Positions 8,695 through 17,319 of a DNA stretch of 64,000 bases are shown here, one piece after another (within the stretch, counting starts at the first letter, position 1; each line of letters begins with the position of its first letter). Origin of the DNA: JAITWN01 sp050486285 (GTDB lineage Bacteria; Pseudomonadota; Gammaproteobacteria; SZUA-140); the NCBI GenBank assembly GCA_050486285.1, contig JBJHCZ010000010.1, forward strand, positions 1-64,000, read 5' to 3'. The notes beneath the pieces were generated by a model, which was not told the DNA's origin, ran no database searches, and saw only the letters and a list, made by a program, of their open reading frames with translations. The translations under genes were made by a program, and so were the position numbers.

Positions 8695-8888
8695 GCCAGG
8701 CGAAGACGAAACAGCTGAAGGTCACGCTGGTGCGCAGCCTGCACGGACGCCTGAAGACCCACAAGGCCTGCGCCAGCGGTCTCGGTCTGCGCCGCCTGCA
8801 CCACAGCGTCACGGTCGAGGACACCCCGTGCACGCGCGGCATGATCAACAAGATTTCCTACATGGTGAAGTGCGAGGAACTGGGATGA
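8691..8888 (+). CDS. rpmD: 50S ribosomal protein L30
   Basis: The 65-residue protein MSQAKTKQLKVTLVRSLHGR... ends MINKISYMVKCEE and shows the L30 alpha-beta pattern with THKACASGLGLRRLHH. Both ends are fixed by 4-nt overlaps with rpsE and rplO. The frame is open upstream inside rpsE, but coupling and family length (59 in E. coli) select this ATG. Confidence 0.95.
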   Translation: MSQAKTKQLKVTLVRSLHGRLKTHKACASGLGLRRLHHSVTVEDTPCTRGMINKISYMVKCEELG

Positions 8889-9322
8889 CGCGCCTGAACG
8901 AGCTCAAGCCTGCGGCGGGATCGAAGCCCGCCGGCAAGCGCCTTGGCCGGGGCATCGGCTCCGGACTCGGCAAGACCAGCGGCAAGGGCCACAAGGGCCA
9001 GCATGCGCGCTCCGGCGGTTATCACAAGGTCGGCTTCGAGGGCGGCCAGATGCCGCTCCAGCGCCGCCTGCCGAAGGTCGGCTTCACGTCGCGCACCGCG
9101 CGCCGGGTCGCCGAGGTGCGTCTGCACGAGCTGGCGAAGGTCAAGGCCGAGGTCATCGACCTCGAGGCCCTGCGCAAGGCCGGCGTGATCTCGAGCGCGA
9201 TCGATCGCGTCAAGGTGATCGCCTCCGGAGAACTCGGCGGACCGGTTTCGCTGCGCGGCATCGGGGTGACCCGGGGCGCCCGCGCGGCGATCGAGGCCGC
9301 GGGCGGCAAGATCGAGGAATAA
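8885..9322 (+). CDS. rplO: 50S ribosomal protein L15
   Basis: The 145-residue product has the glycine-rich N-terminal extension GRGIGSGLGKTSGKGHKGQ that threads through 23S rRNA, and the globular C-terminal part ending RAAIEAAGGKIEE. The ATG overlaps the rpmD stop by 4 nt. Its TAA at 9320-9322 directly abuts the secY GTG with no spacing, so SecY synthesis probably depends on terminating ribosomes. Confidence 0.96.
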   Translation: MTRLNELKPAAGSKPAGKRLGRGIGSGLGKTSGKGHKGQHARSGGYHKVGFEGGQMPLQRRLPKVGFTSRTARRVAEVRLHELAKVKAEVIDLEALRKAGVISSAIDRVKVIASGELGGPVSLRGIGVTRGARAAIEAAGGKIEE

Positions 9323-10678
<1,356 letters not shown>

Positions 10679-10742
10679 GCCGGAGACCGGCACATAATCG
10701 GGCGGCTGCCCCGGGCAGCGAGCAAATCAGGGTGGACAGGAC

Positions 10743-10856
10743 ATGAAAGTACAGGCATCGGTCAAGAAAATCTGCCGTAATTGCAAGGTGATACGCCGTA
10801 ACGGCGTAGTGCGCATCATCTGCAAGGATGCCAGGCACAAGCAGCGCCAGGGCTGA
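10743..10856 (+). CDS. rpmJ: 50S ribosomal protein L36 (zinc-binding form)
   Basis: The 37-residue protein starts MKVQASVKKICRNCKVIRRN and has Cys11, Cys14, Cys27 and His32, the zinc-ribbon (C+) form of L36. It sits between secY and the alpha-operon genes, as in E. coli. The preceding AGGGTGGACAGGAC contains the likely ribosome-binding site. Confidence 0.96.
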   Translation: MKVQASVKKICRNCKVIRRNGVVRIICKDARHKQRQG

Positions 10857-10888
10857 GTGGCGGCGGACCGGGTCACGGTTCCAGCGTA

Positions 10889-10917
10889 TTGATTTGTCAC
10901 TCAATCAGGCATAAAAT
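10889..10917 (+). promoter_or_regulatory. Candidate sigma70-type promoter of the alpha (rpsM-rplQ) operon
   Basis: TTGATT at 10889-10894 and TAAAAT at 10912-10917 are separated by exactly 17 nt. They lie in the longest gap (151 nt) of the ribosomal block, upstream of rpsM. Transcription would begin near 10924, leaving an 84-nt leader. This is a pattern match only. Confidence 0.55.
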
Positions 10918-10925
10918 TGCTCGTT

Positions 10926-10956
10926 TTCGCGAGGCCAACGTAAACGGCCCCGCGAA
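10926..10956 (+). promoter_or_regulatory. Candidate leader hairpin upstream of rpsM (possible S4 control site)
   Basis: TTCGCG-A-GGCC at 10926-10936 can pair with GGCC-C-CGCGAA at 10946-10956 around a 9-nt loop, giving ten pairs with one A/C mismatch. It would form at the very 5' end of a transcript from the promoter above. In E. coli the alpha leader folds into a pseudoknot bound by S4; this hairpin occupies the equivalent place, but no pseudoknot was established. Confidence 0.3.
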
Positions 10957-11007
10957 CGGCGGGATCAGGCGAACAGCAAGGCCCGGAAGGGCGACGGGAG
11001 CGGGTTA

Positions 11008-11364
11008 ATGGCGCGTATCGCAGGCATCAATATTCCGGTCAACAAGCACGCGGGGGTCGCCCTGCGCGCGATCTACGGCATCGGGCCGACGCGCGCGCGT
11101 GAGATCTGCATCGCGTCGAACATCGATCCGGCGGTCAAGATCAAGGAACTGACCGAAGGCGAACTCGAGACGCTGCGCGCGGAGATCGCCAAGATCAAGG
11201 TCGAGGGCGACCTGCGCCGCGAGATCTCGATGAACATCAAGCGTCTGATGGACCTCGGCTGCTATCGCGGTATTCGCCACCGCCGCGGTCTGCCGGTCCA
11301 CGGCCAGCGCACCAAGACCAACGCCCGGACCCGCAAGGGCCCGCGCAAGATGATCCGGAAATAA
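11008..11364 (+). CDS. rpsM: 30S ribosomal protein S13
   Basis: The 118-residue product (E. coli 118) starts MARIAGINIPVNKHAGVALR. It has the helix-two-turn-helix region and the basic tail GQRTKTNARTRKGPRKMIRK that touches P-site tRNA. It is the first gene of the alpha operon, after a 151-nt gap with a candidate promoter. The ATG follows GACGGGAGCGGGTTA. Confidence 0.97.
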   Translation: MARIAGINIPVNKHAGVALRAIYGIGPTRAREICIASNIDPAVKIKELTEGELETLRAEIAKIKVEGDLRREISMNIKRLMDLGCYRGIRHRRGLPVHGQRTKTNARTRKGPRKMIRK

Positions 11365-11398
11365 GCTGTCCTGAAGTTCAGCAAAGGGTAGACAGAAC

Positions 11399-11788
11399 AT
11401 GGCAAAGGGTACGACCAGGACCCGCAAGAAGATCAAGAAGAACGTCGTCGATGGCGTGGCTCACGTCCATGCGTCGTTCAATAACACCATCGTGACGATC
11501 ACCGACATGCAGGGCAACACCCTGGCGTGGGCATCGGCCGGCGGCTCCGGTTTCAGGGGATCGCGCAAGAGCACCCCGTTCGCCGCCCAGGTCGCCGCCG
11601 AGAAGGCCAGCGAGAAGGTGAAGGAATTCGGCATGAAGAACGTCGAGGTGCTGGTCAAGGGCCCGGGTCCGGGCCGTGATTCCGCGGTGCGCGCGCTGCA
11701 TGTCGCCGGTTTCAAGATCAGCAGCATCTCCGACGTGACGCCGATCCCGCACAACGGCTGCCGTCCCCCGAAGAAAAGACGTGTTTGA
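11399..11788 (+). CDS. rpsK: 30S ribosomal protein S11
   Basis: The 129-residue product (same as E. coli) has HASFNNTIVTITDMQGNTLA and the C-terminus ISDVTPIPHNGCRPPKKRRV. The N-G sequence near the end (HNGC) is the site of isoaspartate formation reported for E. coli S11. It lies on the 30S platform, near the mRNA exit. Confidence 0.97.
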   Translation: MAKGTTRTRKKIKKNVVDGVAHVHASFNNTIVTITDMQGNTLAWASAGGSGFRGSRKSTPFAAQVAAEKASEKVKEFGMKNVEVLVKGPGPGRDSAVRALHVAGFKISSISDVTPIPHNGCRPPKKRRV

Positions 11789-11802
11789 ACAGAGGTTAGA
11801 GC

Positions 11803-12429
11803 GTGGCTAAATATACCGATGCGAAGTGCCGACTGTGTCGCCGCCAGGGAGAGAAACTCTTCCTCAAGGGTGAGAAATGCTTCAGCGCCAAGTGCGCGAT
11901 CGAGAAGCGCGGTTTCCCCCCGGGCCAGCACGGCAAGCGGCGTACGCGCCTGACCGACTACGCGGTGCAGCTGCGCGAGAAGCAGAAGGTGCGCCGCATC
12001 TACGGCGTGCTCGAGAAGCAGTTCCGCCGTTATTACCAGGAGGCCTCGCGTCGCAAGGGTTCGAGCGGCGAGAACCTGCTGCAGTTGCTCGAGAGCCGTC
12101 TCGACAACGTGCTGTACCGCATGGGCGTCGGCGCCTCGCGTTCGGAGTCGCGCCAGCTCGTCCGCCATAACGCGGTCACCGTCAACGGCAGGAAGGTCAA
12201 CATCCCGAGCTACCAGGTCCAGGCGAACGATGTCATCGCCGTGACCGGTGACGCAGGCAAGCAACTGCGCATCCAGGCCTCGATGCAGTTCTCGCAGCAG
12301 CAGGGCGGCTGCGAGTGGATCGATGTCGATGCCGACAAGTTGCAGGCGGTGTTCAAGGGAGCGCCGGAGCGCTCCGATCTGCCGGCCGAGATCAACGAGC
12401 ACCTGATCGTCGAGCTTTATTCGAAGTAA
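11803..12429 (+). CDS. rpsD: 30S ribosomal protein S4, four-cysteine form
   Basis: The 208-residue product with GTG start has the usual S4 body (GQHGKRRTRLTDYAVQLREK, GENLLQLLESRLDNVLYRMG, SESRQLVRHNAVTVNGRKVN, ERSDLPAEINEHLIVELYSK). S4 is a primary 16S binder, a mRNA helicase component and the alpha-operon repressor in E. coli. The oddity is the N-terminus: Cys9 and Cys12 (KCRLC) plus CFSAKC supply four cysteines in the pattern of the zinc-binding S4 of Thermus. The E. coli protein keeps only one of these. GTG is chosen because it precedes AKYTDAK, the conserved start. Confidence 0.96.
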   Translation: MAKYTDAKCRLCRRQGEKLFLKGEKCFSAKCAIEKRGFPPGQHGKRRTRLTDYAVQLREKQKVRRIYGVLEKQFRRYYQEASRRKGSSGENLLQLLESRLDNVLYRMGVGASRSESRQLVRHNAVTVNGRKVNIPSYQVQANDVIAVTGDAGKQLRIQASMQFSQQQGGCEWIDVDADKLQAVFKGAPERSDLPAEINEHLIVELYSK

Positions 12430-12484
12430 GCCCCCGTTGCGGGTGGTTTGCTGCTTGAAAACATTTTCTTAGGAGAGCCACTGG

Positions 12485-13510
12485 ATGAAGAGCTCAGCCA
12501 CCGAGTTTCTGAAGCCCCGCGTGGTAGACGTTCAGGTGATCAACGAGCGCCACGCGAGGATTACGCTGGAGCCGCTCGAGCGCGGCTTCGGCCATACCCT
12601 GGGCAACAGCCTGCGCCGCATCATGCTGTCGTCGATGCCGGGCGTCGCCGTGACCGAGGTCGAGATCGACGGCGTGCTGCATGAGTACACGACGATCGAA
12701 GGCGTGCAGGAGGATGTCATCGACATCCTGCTCAACGTCAAGGGCATTGCGATCCGCATGGACGGCCGCGAGGAAGCGACGCTGACCCTGAAGAAGAAGG
12801 GCAAGGGCGCCGTGCTCGCGCGCGACATCGAGCTGGTCAGCGACGTCGAGATCATCAATCCCGATCACGTCATCGCCCACCTCACCGAGGTCGGAGAGCT
12901 CAGCATGACGCTGAAGATCGAGCGCGGCCGCGGTTATCAGCCCGCCTCGATCCGCAGCGAGATCACCGAGGGCGCCGCCAGCCGACCGATCGGCCGACTG
13001 CAACTCGATGCCTCGTTCAGCCCCGTGCGCAGGGTCAGCTACGTCGTCGACACCGCCCGCGTCGAGCAGCGCACCGACCTCGACAAGCTGATCATCGACC
13101 TCGAGACCGACGGCAGCGTCGACCCTGAGGAGACGATCCGTCGCGCCGCGCGCATCCTCAAGAACCAGCTGACGGTGTTCATCGATCTCGAGAGCCCGGA
13201 GCAGGAAGAGCCGGTCGCCTTGCCCGAGGAGATCGATCCGATCCTGCTGCGTCCGGTCGACGATCTCGAGCTGACGGTGCGTTCCGCGAACTGCCTCAAG
13301 GCCGAGAATATCTATTACATCGGCGACCTGATCCAGCGCACCGAGGTCGAGCTGCTGAAGACGCCGAACCTCGGCAAGAAGTCGCTGACCGAGATCAAGG
13401 ACGTCCTTGCCTCCCACGGTCTGTCGCTCGGGCTGCGCCTCGAGAACTGGCCGCCGGCCGGCCTCAAGAGCAGGGACAGGGAAAACGAACAGGAAGTGGC
13501 GTCCGTCTAG
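12485..13510 (+). CDS. rpoA: RNA polymerase alpha subunit
   Basis: The 341-residue protein (E. coli 329) has the N-terminal dimerisation domain with ERGFGHTLGNSLRRIMLSS and the C-terminal DNA-binding domain with VRSANCLKAENIYYIGDL, which includes the UP-element-contacting arginine. The extra length is a charged C-terminal tail. It follows rpsD after 55 nt with an AGGAGAG ribosome-binding site, and precedes rplQ by 41 nt. Confidence 0.98.
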   Translation: MKSSATEFLKPRVVDVQVINERHARITLEPLERGFGHTLGNSLRRIMLSSMPGVAVTEVEIDGVLHEYTTIEGVQEDVIDILLNVKGIAIRMDGREEATLTLKKKGKGAVLARDIELVSDVEIINPDHVIAHLTEVGELSMTLKIERGRGYQPASIRSEITEGAASRPIGRLQLDASFSPVRRVSYVVDTARVEQRTDLDKLIIDLETDGSVDPEETIRRAARILKNQLTVFIDLESPEQEEPVALPEEIDPILLRPVDDLELTVRSANCLKAENIYYIGDLIQRTEVELLKTPNLGKKSLTEIKDVLASHGLSLGLRLENWPPAGLKSRDRENEQEVASV

Positions 13511-13551
13511 GTCGCCTTCCCCGCCAGCCGCGGGCAATCCGGAGCACAACG

Positions 13552-13947
13552 ATGCGTCATCGCAAGAGTGGCAGAAAACTGAGTCGCACCAGCAGTCATC
13601 GCAAGGCGATGTACCGCAATATGGCGGTTTCCCTGGTGCAGCACGAGATCATTCGCACGACCCTGCCGAAGGCCAAGGAACTGCGGCGCGTCGTCGAGCC
13701 GCTGATCACGATGGCGAAGAACGACGGCGCGAGCAGGCGCCGGACGGCCTTCGACCGCATCCGCGATCGCGCTGCCGTGACCAAGCTGTTCGATGAACTC
13801 GGCCCGCGTTATCGCGACCGTCCCGGCGGCTACCTGCGTATCCTCAAGTGCGGCTTCCGTCCCGGCGACAGCGCGCCGATGGCCTACGTCGAACTGGTGA
13901 GTCGTCCCGAACCGGCCGCGGCCGGGGCGCAACAGCGCGCCGAGTGA
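13552..13947 (+). CDS. rplQ: 50S ribosomal protein L17
   Basis: The 131-residue product starts MRHRKSGRKLSRTSSHRKAM and has the FDRIRDRAAVTKLFDELGPR core of L17. It is the last gene of the ribosomal block. Its stop is at 13945-13947, immediately followed by an intrinsic terminator. Confidence 0.97.
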   Translation: MRHRKSGRKLSRTSSHRKAMYRNMAVSLVQHEIIRTTLPKAKELRRVVEPLITMAKNDGASRRRTAFDRIRDRAAVTKLFDELGPRYRDRPGGYLRILKCGFRPGDSAPMAYVELVSRPEPAAAGAQQRAE

Positions 13948-13949
13948 CG

Positions 13950-13982
13950 AAAAAAACCGGGCCTGAGCCCGGTTTTTTTTTT
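13950..13982 (+). terminator. Rho-independent terminator of the ribosomal protein block
   Basis: An A-run (13950-13956), stem CCGGGC (13957-13962), loop CTGA and stem GCCCGG (13967-13972) are followed by ten T residues. The A-run pairs with the T-run, so it can work in both directions. A second GC hairpin (GCGCCT/AGGCGC, 13983-14000) follows directly without a T-tract. Confidence 0.92.
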
Positions 13983-14142
13983 GCGCCTTTGCGCAGGCGC
14001 AAGTGCGCGATTCACCGACCGAACTTGTATTGAAAGCGCAGACTGCATACCATCGATCAGAATTCGACGGTGGCATGGTGATGATCGTGCTTTTTACGCA
14101 TTTCGGTTCCGCGGGGCCTTATCCCGGGCAGGGGGCGCAGGC

Positions 14143-15246
14143 GTGAACAACATCCTGCGTCGCTGGGTCCGCAAGTACTTCTCCGATCCCGAGGGCGTGA
14201 TCCTCGGCGTGCTGCTGCTGGCCGGCTTCGCGATCGTAATCTTCATGGGCAATATGCTGATGCCGGTGCTCGCGAGCATCGTCGTCGCCTATCTGCTCGA
14301 AGGGCTCGCCGGCATGCTGGAAAGGCGCGGCGTGCCGAGATTTGCCGCGGTCATGATGGTGTTCCTGCCGTTCCTCGCCTTCCTGACCTTCCTGCTGCTC
14401 GGTCTGCTGCCGCTGCTGACGACCCAGCTGACCGAACTGGTGCAGCTGCTGCCGAGCATGATCGCGCGCGGCCAGCAGTTGCTGCTGCGCCTGCCTGAGC
14501 AGTATCCGAACTTCGTCTCCGAGGCGCAGATCCAGGAGATCATGCAGCAGATCCGGGCCTCGGTCGGCACCATCGGCCAGAACCTCGTCTCGCTGTCGGT
14601 CGCGACCATCACCAGCGCGGTCACGCTGATCGTCTACCTGGTGCTGCTGCCGGTGCTGGTCTTTTTCTTCCTCAAGGACAAGCGGCTGATCATCGACTGG
14701 ATCGCCGGCTACATGCCGCGCGAGCGCGGCCTGGCGACGCGGGTCTGGCAGGAGATGGAGCAGCAGATAGGCAATTACGTGCGCGGCAAATTCGTCGAGA
14801 TCCTGATCGTCGGCGCGGTCTCGTATCTCGTGTTTGCGCTGCTCGGCCTCAATTTCGCGATGTTGCTCGGCGCCCTGGTCGGTCTGTCGGTGATCATCCC
14901 CTACGTCGGGGCGATCGTCGTCACTTTCCCGATCGCGATCATCGCCTATTTCCAGTGGGGCTGGGGCGAGGAACTCGCCTGGGTCATGATCGCCTATGCG
15001 ATCATCCAGGCCCTCGATGCGAACGTGCTGGTGCCGATGCTGTTTTCCGAGGCGGTCAACCTGCACCCGGTCGCGATCATCATTGCGGTGCTGGTGTTCG
15101 GCGGCATCTGGGGCTTCTGGGGCGTTTTCTTCGCGATCCCGCTGGCGACGCTGGTCAAGGCGGTGATCAATGCCTGGCCGCGCGCGCTGGAAGAGGAAGC
15201 GGCGGCGCCTCCCGATCCCGCCGCGCCCGAAGTCAAAGGGCCTTGA
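14143..15246 (+). CDS. perM: AI-2E/PerM family permease
   Basis: The 367-residue membrane protein aligns along its length with E. coli PerM. Shared blocks include WVRKYFSDPEGVILGVLLLA at the N-terminus, YLVLLPVLVFFFLKDK mid-protein, and VLVPMLFSEAVNLHPVAIII and GIWGFWGVFFAIPLATLVKA near the end. About eight hydrophobic segments are visible. The substrate of PerM is not established; other family members export quorum signals or act as antiporters. The GTG at 14143 is chosen because it aligns with the E. coli start and follows GGGGGCGCAGGC. The stop overlaps the convergent bcp stop by 14 nt. Confidence 0.88.
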   Translation: MNNILRRWVRKYFSDPEGVILGVLLLAGFAIVIFMGNMLMPVLASIVVAYLLEGLAGMLERRGVPRFAAVMMVFLPFLAFLTFLLLGLLPLLTTQLTELVQLLPSMIARGQQLLLRLPEQYPNFVSEAQIQEIMQQIRASVGTIGQNLVSLSVATITSAVTLIVYLVLLPVLVFFFLKDKRLIIDWIAGYMPRERGLATRVWQEMEQQIGNYVRGKFVEILIVGAVSYLVFALLGLNFAMLLGALVGLSVIIPYVGAIVVTFPIAIIAYFQWGWGEELAWVMIAYAIIQALDANVLVPMLFSEAVNLHPVAIIIAVLVFGGIWGFWGVFFAIPLATLVKAVINAWPRALEEEAAAPPDPAAPEVKGP

Positions 15247-15700
15247 CCGCCTCCAGCACCTCGTCGGCGTGTCCCTCGACCTTGACCTTGCGCCATTCGC
15301 GGCGCAGGACGCCATCGGCATCGATCAGAAAGGTGCTGCGCTCGATGCCGCGCACCTGCTTGCCGTACATGTTCTTCATCCGGATCACGTCGAACAACTT
15401 GCACAGCTTCTCGTCGTCGTCCGACAGCAGGTCGAACGGGAAGCCCTGCTTTTCGCAGAACGATTCATGCGAGCGGACGCTGTCGCGCGACACGCCGAGG
15501 ATCACGGTCTTCGCGCGTTTGAACGCGGCATGGCGGTCGCGGAAGTCCTGTCCCTCGAGGGTGCAGCCCGGGGTGTTGTCCTTCGGATAGAAATACAGGA
15601 CGACGTGCTTGCCCCGCAGGTCCGACAGGCGGATGGTCTTGTCGCCGGTCGCGGCGGCCTCGAAATCGGGGACGGGCTTGTCGAGCGCGATCTTTGCCAT
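15233..15700 (-). CDS. bcp: Thioredoxin-dependent peroxiredoxin, BCP/PrxQ type
   Basis: The 155-residue protein reduces hydroperoxides in the cytoplasm. The peroxidatic cysteine is Cys46 in KDNTPGCTLEGQDFRD. The resolving cysteine that E. coli BCP carries five residues later is replaced by Gln51. Instead Cys82 (ESFCEKQGF) lies 36 residues downstream, the same spacing as the Cys47/Cys83 pair of Xylella PrxQ (family knowledge). This is therefore probably the PrxQ subtype that forms its disulfide within one chain between distant helices. The gene converges on perM with a 14-nt overlap. Confidence 0.93.
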   Translation of the reverse strand: MAKIALDKPVPDFEAAATGDKTIRLSDLRGKHVVLYFYPKDNTPGCTLEGQDFRDRHAAFKRAKTVILGVSRDSVRSHESFCEKQGFPFDLLSDDDEKLCKLFDVIRMKNMYGKQVRGIERSTFLIDADGVLRREWRKVKVEGHADEVLEAVKAL

Positions 15701-15727
15701 GCGGGTCTCTTCCTCCGTTTCGCAGCG

Positions 15728-15932
15728 ATGATGGCCGTGCCGGGGCGTTCAGGAATATTCAGTGCAGCGGGATCAGGGTCCGGGCCGGTGATGTCTTTTC
15801 AGGACCGCCATGAACCCATCCCTGGAGGCTGCCGCCGAGACATCCTGTCTCGGCGGCTCCTGAAAAGACATCACCGGCCCGGACCCTCCTGATGTCGCGT
15901 GCGATTCCTGAACGCCCCGGCACGGCCATCAT
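15728..15932. repeat. Long-armed intergenic palindromic element A
   Basis: Two perfect inverted blocks are nested. The outer 29-bp arms are 15728-15756 and 15904-15932, and the inner 29-bp arms are 15776-15804 and 15858-15886. They are separated by unpaired stretches of 19 and 17 nt. The centre (15805-15857) holds a 12-bp hairpin, GCCGCCGAGACA/TGTCTCGGCGGC. Read on the minus strand, the centre continues as CCAGGGATGGGTTCATGG, which resembles the core of element D. It lies between divergent bcp and dapA. The 313-nt gap 15701-16013 holds nothing else recognisable apart from the dapA ribosome-binding site. Function is unknown. Confidence 0.85.
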
Positions 15933-16013
15933 AGCCGCGAATGAGGGATGCGCCAATTGTCATCGCGACAGGCGGAAAGTAATATGGGGGTCCAACCGGA
16001 AGTGGAGAAATCA

Positions 16014-16889
16014 ATGTTCCGCGGCAGCATGGTCGCCCTGGTGACCCCGATGGCGGAAGACGGGTCGCTGGATTTCGATGCATTGGGCAGGCTGGTCGAA
16101 TTCCACATCGAAAACGGCACCAATGCGCTCGTCGCCGTCGGCACCACCGGGGAATCGGCAACGCTCAACGAGGCCGAGCATTGCGAGGTGATTCGCCGGA
16201 TCGTCGACATGGTCCGCGGACGCATTCCGGTGATTGCCGGCACCGGCGCGAACTCGACCCGCGAGGCGATCGACCTGACACGCTGTGCGATGGAGGGCGG
16301 CGCCGACGCCTGCCTGCTGGTTACCCCGTACTACAACAAGCCGACCCAGGAAGGCCTGTATCTGCATCACAAGGCCGTCGCCGACGCCGTCCCGATCCCC
16401 CAGATCCTGTACAATGTCCCTGGCCGGACTGCCTGCGACCTGCTGCCGGAGACCGTCGAACGGCTGTCCCTCGTCCCCAATATCGTCGGCCTCAAGGAGG
16501 CGACCGGGGACCTTGGGCGACTTTCCGCCCTGCTCGACGGCTGCGGCGATCGCCTGGATTTCTTCAGCGGCGATGACGCCACCGGCCGTGAATTCATGCT
16601 GGCGGGCGGCAAGGGCGTGATCTCGGTGACGGCCAATGTCGTGCCGGCGGCGATGCGCAGCCTGTGCGACGCGGCGCTTGCCGGGGATCGCGAGCAGGCC
16701 GCGGCGATCGACAGCCGACTCGCGGCGCTGCACCGTGACCTGTTCGTCGAATCGAATCCGATACCGGTAAAATGGGCGCTGTACGAGATGGGACTGATTC
16801 CGGCCGGCATACGCCTGCCGCTGACGCCGCTGTCGCTGCGGTATCGCGACACGGTAAGGCGCGCGCTCAGGGAAGGAGGGGCGCTGTGA
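16014..16889 (+). CDS. dapA: 4-hydroxy-tetrahydrodipicolinate synthase
   Basis: The 291-residue (beta/alpha)8 enzyme condenses pyruvate with aspartate semialdehyde, the first step toward diaminopimelate and lysine. The Schiff-base lysine is Lys161 (VGLKEATGD). The proton-relay residues Thr44, Thr45 and Tyr133 and the substrate-binding Arg138 fall at the E. coli numbers. The frame is open 22 codons upstream, but MFRGSMVALVTPM matches the E. coli start and follows GTGGAGAAATCA. The stop overlaps the next start (GTGA), as in dapA-bamC operons. Confidence 0.97.
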   Translation: MFRGSMVALVTPMAEDGSLDFDALGRLVEFHIENGTNALVAVGTTGESATLNEAEHCEVIRRIVDMVRGRIPVIAGTGANSTREAIDLTRCAMEGGADACLLVTPYYNKPTQEGLYLHHKAVADAVPIPQILYNVPGRTACDLLPETVERLSLVPNIVGLKEATGDLGRLSALLDGCGDRLDFFSGDDATGREFMLAGGKGVISVTANVVPAAMRSLCDAALAGDREQAAAIDSRLAALHRDLFVESNPIPVKWALYEMGLIPAGIRLPLTPLSLRYRDTVRRALREGGAL

Positions 16890-17131
16890 TTCCACGCTGG
16901 ACGGCGCCCGTGGCGCTGGCGGTGGGATGCCTGGTGATGCTGGCGGCCTGCGCGAGCAAGCCCGATACCCGCTATCGCGACAGCGTCGACGGGCCGCCGC
17001 TGACGATCCCGGCCGGTCTCGATACCCCGGTCGCGTCGCGGGCGATGGAGATCCCGGCCGCGCGCGCCGGGATGACGGACGGGATCGACGACGACATCGA
17101 AAAGCCGCCGAGCTTGAGGCAGGGCCGCTAG
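16886..17131 (+). CDS. Short lipoprotein resembling only the N-terminal segment of BamC
   Basis: The 81-residue product with GTG start has a strong AAGGAGGG ribosome-binding site and overlaps the dapA stop by 4 nt. It has a signal peptide ending in a lipobox (MLAACAS), so the mature protein begins at a lipidated Cys. The mature part, with TRYRDSVDGPPL, PAGLDTPV and MEIP, aligns with the unstructured BamC N-terminus that lies in the groove of BamD. The position between dapA and purC is exactly that of bamC in E. coli. The two helix-grip domains of BamC (about 270 residues) are missing. It is inferred to be a minimal BAM-complex accessory lipoprotein. It could also be a remnant. Confidence 0.65.
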   Translation: MIPRWTAPVALAVGCLVMLAACASKPDTRYRDSVDGPPLTIPAGLDTPVASRAMEIPAARAGMTDGIDDDIEKPPSLRQGR

Positions 17132-17162
17132 GAGGCTGCGCAGCGAGACCAAGCGGATCAAT

Positions 17163-17235
17163 GGGGTCAGAGTCGTTTGATCACCGGGATCATCAAATCC
17201 GACTGATGCAATCTCGATCAAACGACTCTGACCCC
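17163..17235. repeat. REP-like inverted repeat (GGGGTCAGAGTCG type)
   Basis: Perfect 20-bp inverted arms are at 17163-17182 and 17216-17235, starting GGGGTCAGAGTCG and ending CGACTCTGACCCC, around a 33-nt spacer. The arm resembles REP-type sequences associated with RAYT transposases in other proteobacteria (from memory). No transposase is present in this window. It lies between the BamC-like gene and purC, where a transcript would form a strong hairpin. Confidence 0.75.
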
Positions 17236-17319
17236 GCCGGGCCAGCAGCCTGCTGGCGCGCGAGGGTGCCCGGGGCGCACAATATCAACCGGTAACGAGA
17301 AGGTTCGAGCGGGGGAGTC

